This document shows, piece by piece, positions 17,119-26,249 of a stretch of 64,000 nt of DNA. The stretch covers positions 310,001-374,000 of the forward strand of contig JAHCHE010000003.1 of assembly GCA_026129905.1 (NCBI GenBank). Reading direction: 5' to 3'. The translations under genes and the position numbers were made by a program. The notes under the pieces are model-generated. The model saw nothing but the letters and a program-made list of their open reading frames with translations. It was not told the origin of the DNA and made no database searches. This stretch comes from Bryobacteraceae bacterium. GTDB taxonomy: Bacteria > Acidobacteriota > Terriglobia > Bryobacterales > Bryobacteraceae. Within the stretch, counting starts at the first letter, position 1, and each line of letters opens with the position of its first letter.

Positions 17119-18447
17119 CTACGCGCGGGCCAGTTTCTTCTCCATCTCCTCGAGCGAAACGCCTTTGGTCTCCGGGTACATCGCCAACACCACCACGAAT
17201 TGCACCGCCATCATCGCCGAAAAGAACACAAATGGGGCCGCCTTCGACGACGCGGCGACGACCGGAAATCCCCAGGAAATGATGGCGTTCATCAGCCAGT
17301 GGGTGAAGCTGCCGAGGCTCTGGCCCTTGGCCCGCACGGAAGTCGGAAACACTTCGCTGAGATAGACCCAGATCACCGCGCCTTGCGAGAAGGCAAAGGA
17401 CGCGATGAACGCGATCAGCAGCCAGACCAGCAGGTGTTCGCGGGCGCCGGTCCAGAATATGTAAGCGACGCCCGCCAGCGACAGGGCCGTCCCGACGGAG
17501 CCGATCAGCAGCAGCGTCTTGCGGCCGAAGCGGTCGATCACCGACATCGCCAGGATGGTGAAAACCAGGTTCGTGAAACCGATCGCCACGGCCTGCACGT
17601 CGCTCGACACCTTGGTGAAGCCGGCGCGGGCGAAGATGTCGTTCAGGTAATAAAGAATGGCGTTAATCCCGGATAATTGGTTGAACATCCCGATGGAAAC
17701 GGCGAGAAATACCGGAAATTTGTGACGCGCCGAGAAGAGCCGCTCCCCGCCGTACCGCCGCTCTTCCTCGATGGACGCCACGATGTCGGCCAGAGCGGCG
17801 TCCACGTTCTGTTCTCCGGTCAGTTGCAGCACCGCGCGGGCTTCATCGAGCTTCCCTCGGGCCGCTAGCCATCGCGGGCTGCGCGGTATCGCCAGCAGCA
17901 TCGCCAGAAACAGCGCCGCCGGGAAAGCGGCGACCCCAAGCTTCCAGCGCCACTCCGTCTCGCCCAACGACAGCAGACCCAACAGGTAGTTGGAAAAGTA
18001 CGCCAGCAGTATCCCAGCGACGACGTTGAACTGAAACAGTCCCACCAGGCGGCCGCGCCATTTGGCGGGAGCGATTTCCGCGATGTACATCGGCCCGAGC
18101 ACGGATGAGCCGCCAATCGCCAGCCCGCCGATGAAGCGGAAGAAGAGCAGCGAGTACCAGTCCCAGGCGAAGGCGCAGCCCACCGCGGAAACCAGGTAGA
18201 ATACGGCCAGCCCGCGCAGGCTGTTGCGGCGGCCGTAGCGGTCGCCCGGGAAGCCCGCGAGCATGGCGCCGAGAATCGTTCCCCACAGCGCGCTGGCGAC
18301 CGTGAGGCCAAGGCTGTACGGGGTGAGCGCGAAGGTTTGCGTCAGGGCTTCGGTGGTTCCGGCTATGACGGCCGTGTCGAAGCCGAACAGCAGGCCGCCA
18401 AGCGCGGCGACGATGCTGGCTTTGATTAGGGACGCGGTGAGCTTCAT
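17119..18447 (-). CDS. MFS sugar porter (sugar/proton symporter)
   Basis: 442 residues from ATG 18447 (the frame is open to 18486), with twelve hydrophobic segments. Sugar-porter signatures are present: GDRYGRRN after TM2, RFGRKTLLLIG between TM8 and 9, PRSPRWLAARG after TM6, and PETKGVSLEEME at the C-terminus. Members import xylose, arabinose, galactose, inositol or glucose with protons. It stands alone, divergent from the DUF3738-like gene. Confidence 0.9.
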   Translation of the reverse strand: MKLTASLIKASIVAALGGLLFGFDTAVIAGTTEALTQTFALTPYSLGLTVASALWGTILGAMLAGFPGDRYGRRNSLRGLAVFYLVSAVGCAFAWDWYSLLFFRFIGGLAIGGSSVLGPMYIAEIAPAKWRGRLVGLFQFNVVAGILLAYFSNYLLGLLSLGETEWRWKLGVAAFPAALFLAMLLAIPRSPRWLAARGKLDEARAVLQLTGEQNVDAALADIVASIEEERRYGGERLFSARHKFPVFLAVSIGMFNQLSGINAILYYLNDIFARAGFTKVSSDVQAVAIGFTNLVFTILAMSVIDRFGRKTLLLIGSVGTALSLAGVAYIFWTGAREHLLVWLLIAFIASFAFSQGAVIWVYLSEVFPTSVRAKGQSLGSFTHWLMNAIISWGFPVVAASSKAAPFVFFSAMMAVQFVVVLAMYPETKGVSLEEMEKKLARA

Positions 18448-18614
18448 CGGTTGTTGTTCCGCCGTACGGGAGAATGGGGCCGGCATCCTTCGGAGCGCGC
18501 GCGGGAGCTTTCAAGAGGCGGCATACGATTTACCGCGCAAGATACCACAGCCGGCAGGAGGCGGGGCGACCGCGGCGACGCCCGGTTGTACCATGGAATC
18601 GGAGCGAAGCGGCT

Positions 18615-19967
18615 GTGAGTGTGCTTCTGCTTGCCGTTGCCTTGGTCGCCCTTGCGTCCGCGCAACCGTCCGTCTCGATCGCGTTGCCCGGCAAGGACAC
18701 GCTTCCGGCCACCCCGCGGCCCGGCCTGTTCGTTAGGCCGAACGGGCGCGTGATCGACGCCGTCTCCTGGGCTTACAAGACCGAACCGCTCCGCATCGTG
18801 GCGCCGGAGTGGTTTCTCGAAGCGCGGTACGATTTCGTTGTCGACGCCGGCGACGGCGCTCCCGAACCGGCGCTGCGACAGGCGCTGGAGGAGAAGTTCG
18901 CCATCGTCGGCGGATGGGAAACCCGCCCTGTCGACACGTGGATCCTGGAGCGATCACCGCAAGGCGCCGCGTTGAGGTTGGCTGACGGCGAGCGGCGGGG
19001 ACTGGAGGGGAGATCGGGATCAATCCGGGGAGCAGCCGAACCGTCAGTCCTCGCGCGCGTGCTGCGAATGCTGCTCCAGCGGGAGGTCCTGGACGAAACC
19101 GGCATCGGAGGCGCTTTCCAGATCTCCATCTCCTGGCGTCCCGGCGATGAGGATTCGATGATTCGAGCGTTCCGCGAGGCGGGCTTCGACCTGCGGCGGG
19201 AGTATCGGGACACGAAGGTTCTGGTTGTCTATTCCGCCTGGTGGCCCGATGCGCCGAAGCCGCCCCGCTACGCCTGCGAGCCGAACCCGGCGGTGAAGGG
19301 CGCGATCGAGGCGCTGTCTTCTTACGATGTCTCCTTGCCCTTCGAGCAGCGTTTCGCCTCGCGCAGAGAACTCGTGGAGGAGTATCCGGAGGATATCTTC
19401 GCCGGGATGGCGGCGCAGGAGGTTGTTCGCGGCCAGCCGGACCTGAACGCGGAGCGGGAGTGGGCGCTGCGCCATTACGAACGGATGCAGGACAGGACGG
19501 CCGCCGATTTCCTTCACGCCCGGCTGTTGGGTAAGGTCGACCCCGCGGGGTCGCGCGCGCTGTTGCGCAAGGTCATCGAGCGGGAGCCCGACTTCGCATG
19601 GGCGCACCTGGCCTTGGCCGAAGCGGCCGGAACGGCATCCGAGGCCGAGGGCGCCCTCCGCCGTTTCCGCGAACGCTGTCCCTCGAGCCTCGCGGACGCG
19701 CCCCTGTACGAGCGCGTGACGGACCCCGAGTTGTTGCGGGCCGCTAGCGACGCCTTTCAGCGCAGCCTGGCTGGTCCCATCGACGCCGCGTCGCTCGCGG
19801 CATTTCCGCACTACTGGCGCATACGGCGCCGGGCGGGGACGCCGAATTGGCCCGCCAACTGGCTGGCGCTGGATCTGGCGCGCATTCGGGCCATGGCGCG
19901 CCCGTCCGACCCGGCCTGGGTGGCGGCGCTCGAAGCCGGGCGTGAATTGGCGGCCGCCGCGCGCTAA
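18615..19967 (+). CDS. Secreted DUF3738/TIGR03435-like protein with helical C-terminal region
   Basis: 450 residues from a GTG start that begins the signal peptide (SVLLLAVALVALASA). I rejected an earlier ATG at 18474 because it precedes the leader with 47 Arg-rich residues. Residues about 45-150 resemble the DUF3738 module of Solibacter proteins (VSWAYKTEPLRIVAPEWFLE, then a YDF segment and VDTWILERSP). The second half is helical and TPR-like (WAHLALAEAAGTASEAEG). Similarity to DUF3738 is judged by eye, so moderate. Function unknown; exported. Confidence 0.65.
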   Translation: MSVLLLAVALVALASAQPSVSIALPGKDTLPATPRPGLFVRPNGRVIDAVSWAYKTEPLRIVAPEWFLEARYDFVVDAGDGAPEPALRQALEEKFAIVGGWETRPVDTWILERSPQGAALRLADGERRGLEGRSGSIRGAAEPSVLARVLRMLLQREVLDETGIGGAFQISISWRPGDEDSMIRAFREAGFDLRREYRDTKVLVVYSAWWPDAPKPPRYACEPNPAVKGAIEALSSYDVSLPFEQRFASRRELVEEYPEDIFAGMAAQEVVRGQPDLNAEREWALRHYERMQDRTAADFLHARLLGKVDPAGSRALLRKVIEREPDFAWAHLALAEAAGTASEAEGALRRFRERCPSSLADAPLYERVTDPELLRAASDAFQRSLAGPIDAASLAAFPHYWRIRRRAGTPNWPANWLALDLARIRAMARPSDPAWVAALEAGRELAAAAR

Positions 19968-20044
19968 CCGCACGCGGAAACGTGCTTTCCTTGACAGGCG
20001 TCACACGGTAGAGCAAGGATATGCTTAAGGAGAGGAGGAGTGTT

Positions 20045-21058
20045 ATGATCTCCGGTCGGTTATCCGCATTCGCTATCGGAGTGGCAGTCTTGGCCTTCGC
20101 CATGGGCGCCTGGGCGCAGTCGATCGTTTCGGCGAAATCGGGAGCGATCCACCACGTCGAAGGTCAGGCGTTCATTGACGACAAGGAGATCCAGATCAAG
20201 GCGACCGAGTTCCCCAACCTCCAGGAAGGCAGCGTCCTCCGCACGGAACTTGGCCGCGTCGAGATGCTGCTGACGCCGGGCGTGATTGTCCGGCTGGGCG
20301 AGCACAGCGCCGTCCGCATGGTCGCCAACCGCCTCTCCGACACGCGGATCGAGGTCCTGGACGGTTCGGCCCTGATCGAAGCCATGGAGATCCTCCAGGA
20401 CAACGCGGTGACCTTCCATTATAAGGACGCGACGATCCAGGTCCTGAAGGAAGGCCTGTACCGTATCGATTCCGACTCCTCCGAACTGCGCGTTTACGAC
20501 GGCCGCGCCGAGGTCACCGCCGGCGGCAAGACGCTCACCGCTAAGAAAGGCAGGCTGGTCGAGCTTGGCGAGCCCGTGCTGGCGGCGGCCAAGTTCGACA
20601 GCAAGACCGGCGATTCCCTCTACCGCTGGAGCTACCGGCGCTCCGGCTACCTGGCGATGGCGAACCTGTCGGCGGCCAAGTCCATCAGCGACTGGCAGAC
20701 TCCCTGGTATTCGCGCGGCGGCTGGTACTGGAATCCGTACTTCGGCATGTTCACGTTCATTCCCGGCAGCGGCGTATTCTACAGCCCGTTCGGCTTTTCC
20801 TACTGGAGCCCGATGGACGTTTACTACGCCTACGCCCCGCAATACCGCCCGAACTGGGGTGGAAGCCGCGGCGGTAGCGGCGGCATGGGGACCTTCAACC
20901 CCGACCGCGGCTACGTCACGGTCGGTGGCCGGAGCGCGGGCGGCGGCCTGAGTTCGGCGCCCTCTACTTCCGCGCCTTCCGCTGCGCCCGCAGCCAGCCC
21001 GCGAACCAGTTCCGGGGCCGCGTCCCGAGGCGACGCCGGCGGCGGCCGGGGCCGGTAA
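20045..21058 (+). CDS. Exported FecR-domain protein with Gly/Ser-rich tail
   Basis: 337 residues; ATG 20045 follows an AGAGGAGGAG ribosome site. Signal peptide (VAVLAFAMGAWAQ). Residues about 40-200 show a FecR-like beta domain (GSVLRTELGRVEMLLTPGVI, LGEHSAVRMV, then LVEL). Around 215-275 it is Tyr/Trp-rich (YWNPYFGMFTFIPGSGVFY). The last 60 residues are Gly/Ser/Ala-rich and likely disordered. It is FecR-like without a sigma partner nearby. TTGACA at 19991-19996 is a possible -35 with only a weak -10. Confidence 0.75.
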   Translation: MISGRLSAFAIGVAVLAFAMGAWAQSIVSAKSGAIHHVEGQAFIDDKEIQIKATEFPNLQEGSVLRTELGRVEMLLTPGVIVRLGEHSAVRMVANRLSDTRIEVLDGSALIEAMEILQDNAVTFHYKDATIQVLKEGLYRIDSDSSELRVYDGRAEVTAGGKTLTAKKGRLVELGEPVLAAAKFDSKTGDSLYRWSYRRSGYLAMANLSAAKSISDWQTPWYSRGGWYWNPYFGMFTFIPGSGVFYSPFGFSYWSPMDVYYAYAPQYRPNWGGSRGGSGGMGTFNPDRGYVTVGGRSAGGGLSSAPSTSAPSAAPAASPRTSSGAASRGDAGGGRGR

Positions 21059-21069
21059 TTCGCGCGCGG

Positions 21070-21609
21070 CTACTTCCCCTTCGGGGGCATCGTCCAAAGG
21101 TAGATCTTCCGGCCGTCCTTCTCCAGAAGGGTGTCCGGCTTCCAATCGCCCACTGGAAACGCGTGTGAGACGATGCGGCTGCCCGGCCGCAGCTCCTTCA
21201 GGAATTTCGGCCGCAGCCCGTCGTTCACCGCCGGCAGCAGAAACAGCGCGACCACCGTCGCCGGGCGGAGATCGGTTTTAAACACGTCCTCCCGGATGAA
21301 CCGGACCCGGTCGCTCACCCCGGCCATGCGCGCGTTGTGGTTCGCCAGGCTGACCAGCTCGGGCCGGAGTTCGACGCCCACGCCCCGCGCTCCGAATTTC
21401 CGCGCCGCCGTGATCACGATCCGCCCGTCGCCGCAGCCGAGGTCGTAGACGACGTCGTCTTTGGTAACCCGCGCCAGCCGGAGCATCTCGTCCACCACCC
21501 ACTGCTCAGAAGGGACGTAAGGGACTTCCTCGTAGTTGGACGCCTGCGGCAACGCGAGCGGGGCCAGCGCCACGGCCGCAAGCAGCAGGCGATCGACCCC
21601 GAACCGCAC
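21070..21609 (-). CDS. Exported class I SAM-dependent methyltransferase-like protein
   Basis: 179 residues. The Rossmann SAM motif is clear (VVYDLGCGDGRIVITAARKF, then GVGVELRPEL as the acidic motif II), and FIREDVFKTD follows. The N-terminus is a signal-peptide-like stretch (MRFGVDRLLLAAVALAPLALPQA), which is odd because SAM is cytoplasmic. The leader may instead be a membrane anchor. It is near the size of small exported methyltransferases in related genomes. Substrate unknown. Confidence 0.75.
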   Translation of the reverse strand: MRFGVDRLLLAAVALAPLALPQASNYEEVPYVPSEQWVVDEMLRLARVTKDDVVYDLGCGDGRIVITAARKFGARGVGVELRPELVSLANHNARMAGVSDRVRFIREDVFKTDLRPATVVALFLLPAVNDGLRPKFLKELRPGSRIVSHAFPVGDWKPDTLLEKDGRKIYLWTMPPKGK

Positions 21610-21618
21610 CAGCCCGCC

Positions 21619-22032
21619 CTAGGGAAGCCGCGTCGTCTGGTGCGCCGCCAGCCGCCAGCGCCCGCCCTGCTTCACCCAAACGTGCATCATCATCAGCCGG
21701 TTGTCGAAAGGACCGTCTTTGTTGCTGCCGGTCATCCTGACCATCGAGTGCGCCACCGCCGCGTCGCCGTACGTCCTCGCGGTGACGCTCTGGTGCTCGA
21801 TCCGGTCGTATTTCGCCGCCCCCGTCTTCAGGTTCGACAGGTACTTGGCCTTGTCCTCGATCACGCCGGTGGAATGCGCGTAGATCAGGTCGTCGCTGAG
21901 AATCTGCCCCAGCGCGCGCTGATCCTGCGCCATCACCGCCGCCGCCCAGTCTTTTTCCGCCTTCTGAACTTCCGCGTCGGAAGCCGCCAGCGCTAGCGCG
22001 CCGGCCACCGCAAAAAGAAGGATTACTTTCAT
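21619..22032 (-). CDS. Exported SnoaL/DUF4440-like (NTF2-fold) protein
   Basis: 137 residues with a signal peptide (MKVILLFAVAGALALAAS). The rest fits the DUF4440/SnoaL-like NTF2 fold: AEKDWAAAVMAQDQRALGQILSD, the YAHSTGVIEDKAKYL segment, and VWVKQGGRWRLAAHQTT near the end. Family members are small-molecule-binding proteins of mixed function. It ends 9 bases before the methyltransferase start, so the two are probably one transcript. Confidence 0.8.
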   Translation of the reverse strand: MKVILLFAVAGALALAASDAEVQKAEKDWAAAVMAQDQRALGQILSDDLIYAHSTGVIEDKAKYLSNLKTGAAKYDRIEHQSVTARTYGDAAVAHSMVRMTGSNKDGPFDNRLMMMHVWVKQGGRWRLAAHQTTRLP

Positions 22033-22088
22033 CCTGACCGCCTTTCAAGAATCAGTCATGTTACCGCAGCCGGACCGCGCGGACGCCC

Positions 22089-23294
22089 CTACGCGCCGAA
22101 CTTCTGAAGGCGGCCCGCGTGCGCCAGGGCGAGCGGCAGCAGGTATTTCGCCTCCACCTGCCCAAGCCCGCCCAGCAGGCACTCCCGCTCGCCGAACGAT
22201 GTCGCCCGGTCCGGCCGGCACATCCGCGCCGCCAGCAGCGTCGGCACCGGGTGCCAGCTATGGCTGCGGTGGAAACACGGCGTGCTGTGGTCGCCCGTGA
22301 CGATCAGCACGTCCGGCTTCAGCGCGGCAATCTCCGGAATACGGGCATCCAATTCTTCGATTCGCTTGACTTTTTCCTCGAAGTTCCCGTCTTCTCCGGT
22401 GCTGTCGGTGTACTTAAAATGCACGAAAAAGAAATCGAAGGATCCCCAGTTGTCGCGGAGCGAACCGATCTGCTGCTCGAGGTTCGCCACCGGCGGAAGC
22501 ACCGTCATTCCCACCAGCCTCGCCAAGCCCCGGTACATCGGGTACACCGCGATCGCGGCCGCGCGCAATCCGTACAGCTCTTGCATCGAAGGAACCGGTG
22601 GGCGGCTGGCGAAGCCCCGCAGCGTGAGCATATTGGCCGGCCGGTCGTCTTTCAGAATGCCGCGCGCCTGTTCGATGAACTCCGCCGCGATGCCGGCCAT
22701 GCGCTCCGACGCCGCATCCCGCGCCCGCGGCGCGAGCGTTGGCACGCCCGTCACCTGCGGATCGGTGTCGTCCACCTCGCCATGCAGGCCTTCGCCACGG
22801 AAAATCACCGCGAAGCGGTATTCGCGCACCGGCTCGACGATCAATTCGACCCCTTCGATCCTGATCCCGCGCAGTTTCTCCACCAGCCGGACGCAGATTT
22901 CGGTCGGGATCCGCCCTGCCCGCCGGTCCGTGATCTTCCCTTCGTCGTCCACTGTGCAGAAATTGCCCCGCGCGGCGACGTCTCCCGGACCCAGGTCCAT
23001 GTCAACCCCGAGCGCCTCCAGAACGCCCCGGCCGATCGTATATTCCAGCGGATCGTAGCCGAACAGCCCCAGGTGCCCCGGCCCGCTGCCCGGAGTGATT
23101 CCCGGCAGCACCGGCACCGACAGGCCGCAGATATTCTTCGCCACCAGGTCGTCCATGTTCGGCGTTTGCGCCGCTTCCAGTTCGGTGGGGCCGCCCGGCT
23201 CCATCGGCAGCCCGCCCAGCCCGTCGGAGACCACCATCACAATCTTGGAACCGTTGTCGGTTTTCAGGGTTCGCGTCAAATCGTGGATCTTCAT
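22089..23294 (-). CDS. apgM: Cofactor-independent phosphoglycerate mutase, archaeal type
   Basis: 401 residues of the alkaline-phosphatase-superfamily ApgM type. Metal/catalytic motifs include the start IVMVVSDGLGGLP, the GPGHLGLFGYDPLEY segment, and DVLIVTGDHSTPCFHRSHSW near the C-terminus. It interconverts 3- and 2-phosphoglycerate in glycolysis/gluconeogenesis. Divergent from the nitrilase gene, 70 bases away. Confidence 0.9.
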   Translation of the reverse strand: MKIHDLTRTLKTDNGSKIVMVVSDGLGGLPMEPGGPTELEAAQTPNMDDLVAKNICGLSVPVLPGITPGSGPGHLGLFGYDPLEYTIGRGVLEALGVDMDLGPGDVAARGNFCTVDDEGKITDRRAGRIPTEICVRLVEKLRGIRIEGVELIVEPVREYRFAVIFRGEGLHGEVDDTDPQVTGVPTLAPRARDAASERMAGIAAEFIEQARGILKDDRPANMLTLRGFASRPPVPSMQELYGLRAAAIAVYPMYRGLARLVGMTVLPPVANLEQQIGSLRDNWGSFDFFFVHFKYTDSTGEDGNFEEKVKRIEELDARIPEIAALKPDVLIVTGDHSTPCFHRSHSWHPVPTLLAARMCRPDRATSFGERECLLGGLGQVEAKYLLPLALAHAGRLQKFGA

Positions 23295-23364
23295 AAGCTC
23301 GTAAAAACGAGGATTCTATCGCAGGCTGGATCTAGCGGACAACAGGATATGATGATAGTTCATC

Positions 23365-24339
23365 ATGCGGCGGATCAAGGTTGCGGCGGTCCAGTTCGAG
23401 GCGCGGGACGCCGATAAACGGTATAACCTCGATGTCATCGAGCGGCTGGCCGGGCAGGCCCGCGCGCAGGGCGCGGAACTCGCTTCGTTTCACGAGTGCT
23501 CGATCGGCGGTTACACGTTCCTCGAGAACCTGACGCGCGAACAGTTGTGCGCCCTGGCCGAACCCGTCCCCGGCGGCCCCTCCACCGAAGCGCTCGTCGC
23601 CATCGCCCGCCGCGTGGGCCTCACCGTCGCAGCCGGTCTCGTCGAGCGGGACGGCGACAAGCTCTACAACTGCTACGTCGTGGCCGGCGAAGACGGGTTT
23701 GTCGCCAAACACCGCAAGATTCACGCCTTTATCCACGACGCGCTCACCTGCGGCGACCGCTATACCGTCTTCGACCACCTCGGTTGCCGCTTCGGCATCC
23801 TCACCTGCTACGACAACAACCTTCCGGAGAACGTCCGCCTCACCGCCATGATGGGCGCGGAGATCGTCCTCATGCCGCACGTCACCGGCTGCCTGCCGTC
23901 GCCCATGCCCGGCCGCGGCATCGTCGAGCGCGAGATCTGGGAGAACCGCGAACTCGATCCCGTCCGCTGCCGCCAGGAGTTCGACGGCCCGAAAGGGCGC
24001 GGCTGGATCATGCGCTGGCTGCCGGCGCGCGCCTACGAAAACGGCGTCTACGCCATCTACACGAACGTCATCGGCATGGATGGCGACACCGTCAAACCGG
24101 GCGGATCGATGATCCTGGATCCGTTCGGCGAGATCCTCGCCGAGTGCCGCAGCCTCGGCGACGAAGTGGTGGTTGCCACGCTGGACCCCGCGAAAATCGA
24201 GGTCGCCTCCGGGCAGGGCTACATCCGCGCCCGGCGGCCGGAACTCTACGCCAAGATGGTTGAACCGAATCCCGCCATCGGGCCGGATGGCCGCCCGGAA
24301 GTCTGGTGGAAGAAAATACGAAAGAAGAAGCAATCATGA
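23365..24339 (+). CDS. Carbon-nitrogen hydrolase (nitrilase superfamily)
   Basis: 324 residues. The catalytic triad segments are in place: Glu in SFHECSIGGYTFLENL, Lys in AKHRKIHAFIHD, Cys in GILTCYDNNLPENV. The family cleaves amides or nitriles; an N-carbamoyl or omega-amide substrate is possible. It leads an operon with an oxidoreductase (4-base overlap) and a DUF1080 protein, so the real substrate may be an amide of a sugar or uronic acid (inference). Confidence 0.85.
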   Translation: MRRIKVAAVQFEARDADKRYNLDVIERLAGQARAQGAELASFHECSIGGYTFLENLTREQLCALAEPVPGGPSTEALVAIARRVGLTVAAGLVERDGDKLYNCYVVAGEDGFVAKHRKIHAFIHDALTCGDRYTVFDHLGCRFGILTCYDNNLPENVRLTAMMGAEIVLMPHVTGCLPSPMPGRGIVEREIWENRELDPVRCRQEFDGPKGRGWIMRWLPARAYENGVYAIYTNVIGMDGDTVKPGGSMILDPFGEILAECRSLGDEVVVATLDPAKIEVASGQGYIRARRPELYAKMVEPNPAIGPDGRPEVWWKKIRKKKQS

Positions 24340-25466
24340 CTCATCAACCGAATCGAAGACATTTCATGTTTGGATCGCTGGCCGCCGCCGGACTCTCGAA
24401 AGCGGCCCTGGGACAAACCGCCGCCGGCGCCATTCGCACGGGCATGATCGGCGTCGGCAATCGGGGCTACTACCTCATGGAGTCCGTCCTCCGGCAGCCC
24501 AACGCGAAGGTGACCGCGATCTGCGACATCAAGCCCGACCGGCTCGACAAGGCCGCCACCACAGCCGCGGACCACAAGCCGTTCACCACCACGGACTATA
24601 AGAAGCTCCTGGAGCGCGACGACGTCGACGCCGTCTACATCGCCACCCCCTGCGACCTCCACGTCGAGATGGCGATCGCCGCCCTCGAAGCCGGTAAGCA
24701 CGTCTACTGCGAGAAGCCCGTGGGCATCGAGGCCCGCTCCATCGGCAAGCTGGTCAAAGTGGCCAAGGCGTCGAAGCAGGTCTTCCAGGTGGGCCAGCAG
24801 ATGCGCGCCGTGACGCGACTCCGGCAGACGATCGAGAAGATCCACCAGGGCGAGGCCGGCGACGTGGTGATGGTGAAGGCGCAGCGTCATGCCGGCGACG
24901 ATCTCGACCACAACGGACCTTCCGCCGACTGGTTTTTCAACGCCAGCCGCTCCGGCGACGTGCTGGTCGAGATGTCGGTGCACAATCTCGACGTCTGCAA
25001 CTGGGTGATCAACAGCCTCCCCGAGCGGGCGGCCGGCTTCGGCGGCGCGCTGGTGTGGAAGAACGATCCCCCGGGGCGCACCAACATGGACGGTTACACG
25101 CTCAGCTACGAGTACGGCAACGGCGTCAAGCTCTCCTACACGCAGGTCTTCTTCCATCCGCGCGACCTGCCCGGCGGAGGCCAGTACACCTACGTCTACA
25201 CCACCACCGGCGCTGTGGATCTGGACACCGCCACCTACTATCCGCGGGAGCGCAAGCCCGGCAATCGCACTCGCGTCCTCACCGAACCGGTGAAAGAGGA
25301 CCGCGACGCCGCCATCAAAGCCTTCTATGAATCCATCCGCACCGGCAAGGAGCCTCCGGCCGACATCGTCGTGGGCGCCACCGGCGCTTTGACGGCTATT
25401 CTCGGCCGCGAAGCGATCTACCAAAAGAAAGTGATGGAGTGGCGCAACTTCGGCGTGGAACTCTGA
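24336..25466 (+). CDS. Tat-exported Gfo/Idh/MocA-family oxidoreductase
   Basis: 376 residues from ATG 24336, which overlaps the nitrilase TGA (ATGA). The Tat leader has NRRHFMFGSLAAAGLSKAA. A Rossmann motif (IGVGNRGYYLM) follows, then the ALEAGKHVYCEKPVG segment typical of this family. It oxidises or reduces sugar-like substrates using NAD(P). The short overlap with DUF1080 suggests 3-keto-sugar chemistry: Gfo/Idh oxidoreductases and DUF1080 hydrolases act together on glycosides in soil bacteria (established for other genomes; inference here). Confidence 0.9.
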   Translation: MTHQPNRRHFMFGSLAAAGLSKAALGQTAAGAIRTGMIGVGNRGYYLMESVLRQPNAKVTAICDIKPDRLDKAATTAADHKPFTTTDYKKLLERDDVDAVYIATPCDLHVEMAIAALEAGKHVYCEKPVGIEARSIGKLVKVAKASKQVFQVGQQMRAVTRLRQTIEKIHQGEAGDVVMVKAQRHAGDDLDHNGPSADWFFNASRSGDVLVEMSVHNLDVCNWVINSLPERAAGFGGALVWKNDPPGRTNMDGYTLSYEYGNGVKLSYTQVFFHPRDLPGGGQYTYVYTTTGAVDLDTATYYPRERKPGNRTRVLTEPVKEDRDAAIKAFYESIRTGKEPPADIVVGATGALTAILGREAIYQKKVMEWRNFGVEL

Positions 25467-26146
25467 TGCGAAAGCTGGTTCTGATTCCTCTGCTCTGCGC
25501 CGCTTTTGTTCTGGCGCAGCGAATCAACGACTACCGCGACCCCGACTGGACCTATGACGAGGGCTGGATCAGCCTGTTCAATGGCAAGGACCTCAAGGGT
25601 TGGACGCCCGTGCTGAAGCCTGAAGGCGGAAAGCTCAAGCGATATCTCGAAAACGAGGTCGGCGAACAATCGACGTTCTACGTTGAAGGCGGCCTCCTCA
25701 AGACCACCGGTACGCCCAACGGCTACGTCCGCACCAGCGACGTTTACGATAACTTCGTTTTCCACGTCGAGGTGCGGTTTTCCCAGGCGGGCAACAGCGG
25801 CGTGTTGATCTACGTCCAGCGCGACGAAGTATGGCCCAAGGGCGTCGAGTGCCAGCTCTACCAGGCGCACATGGGCCGCATTTTCCCCATCCAGGGCGCG
25901 ACCATGGATGGCGGCGAAATGATCCACGAATCGGCCAAGCCACCCGGCCAGTGGAACACGTACGAAGTGTATTCGGAAGAAGGCCGCGTGGCCACCGTGC
26001 TGAACGGCGTCCTCGTCGGCCTCGGCTCCAACGCCGACCCGAAGGTAGGCTACATCTGCCTACAATCGGAAGGCGTTCCGGCCGAATTCCGCAACATCAA
26101 AGTGAAGCGGTACACCCCCGCGCACCACCTGCGGCCGAAAAACTAA
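25466..26146 (+). CDS. Exported DUF1080 (3-keto-disaccharide hydrolase) protein
   Basis: 226 residues starting at ATG 25466, which shares one base with the upstream TGA. It has a signal peptide (LVLIPLLCAAFVLAQ), then the DUF1080 opening EGWISLFNGKDLKGW. Further conserved pieces are FYVEGGLLKTTG, NFVFHVEVRFS and GNSGVLIYVQ. DUF1080 proteins are jelly-roll glycoside hydrolases, some active on 3-keto glucosides. Third gene of a tight operon with the nitrilase and oxidoreductase. Confidence 0.85.
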   Translation: MRKLVLIPLLCAAFVLAQRINDYRDPDWTYDEGWISLFNGKDLKGWTPVLKPEGGKLKRYLENEVGEQSTFYVEGGLLKTTGTPNGYVRTSDVYDNFVFHVEVRFSQAGNSGVLIYVQRDEVWPKGVECQLYQAHMGRIFPIQGATMDGGEMIHESAKPPGQWNTYEVYSEEGRVATVLNGVLVGLGSNADPKVGYICLQSEGVPAEFRNIKVKRYTPAHHLRPKN

Positions 26147-26249
26147 CGCGCCGCCTGATGAGCGGTCAGGCCGCCATATATATGACAGATCCCGCCCCCG
26201 GGTTGTATCCCATACTCAGCATCCAGCCGGAATGGGTGCTGCAGCCGGA

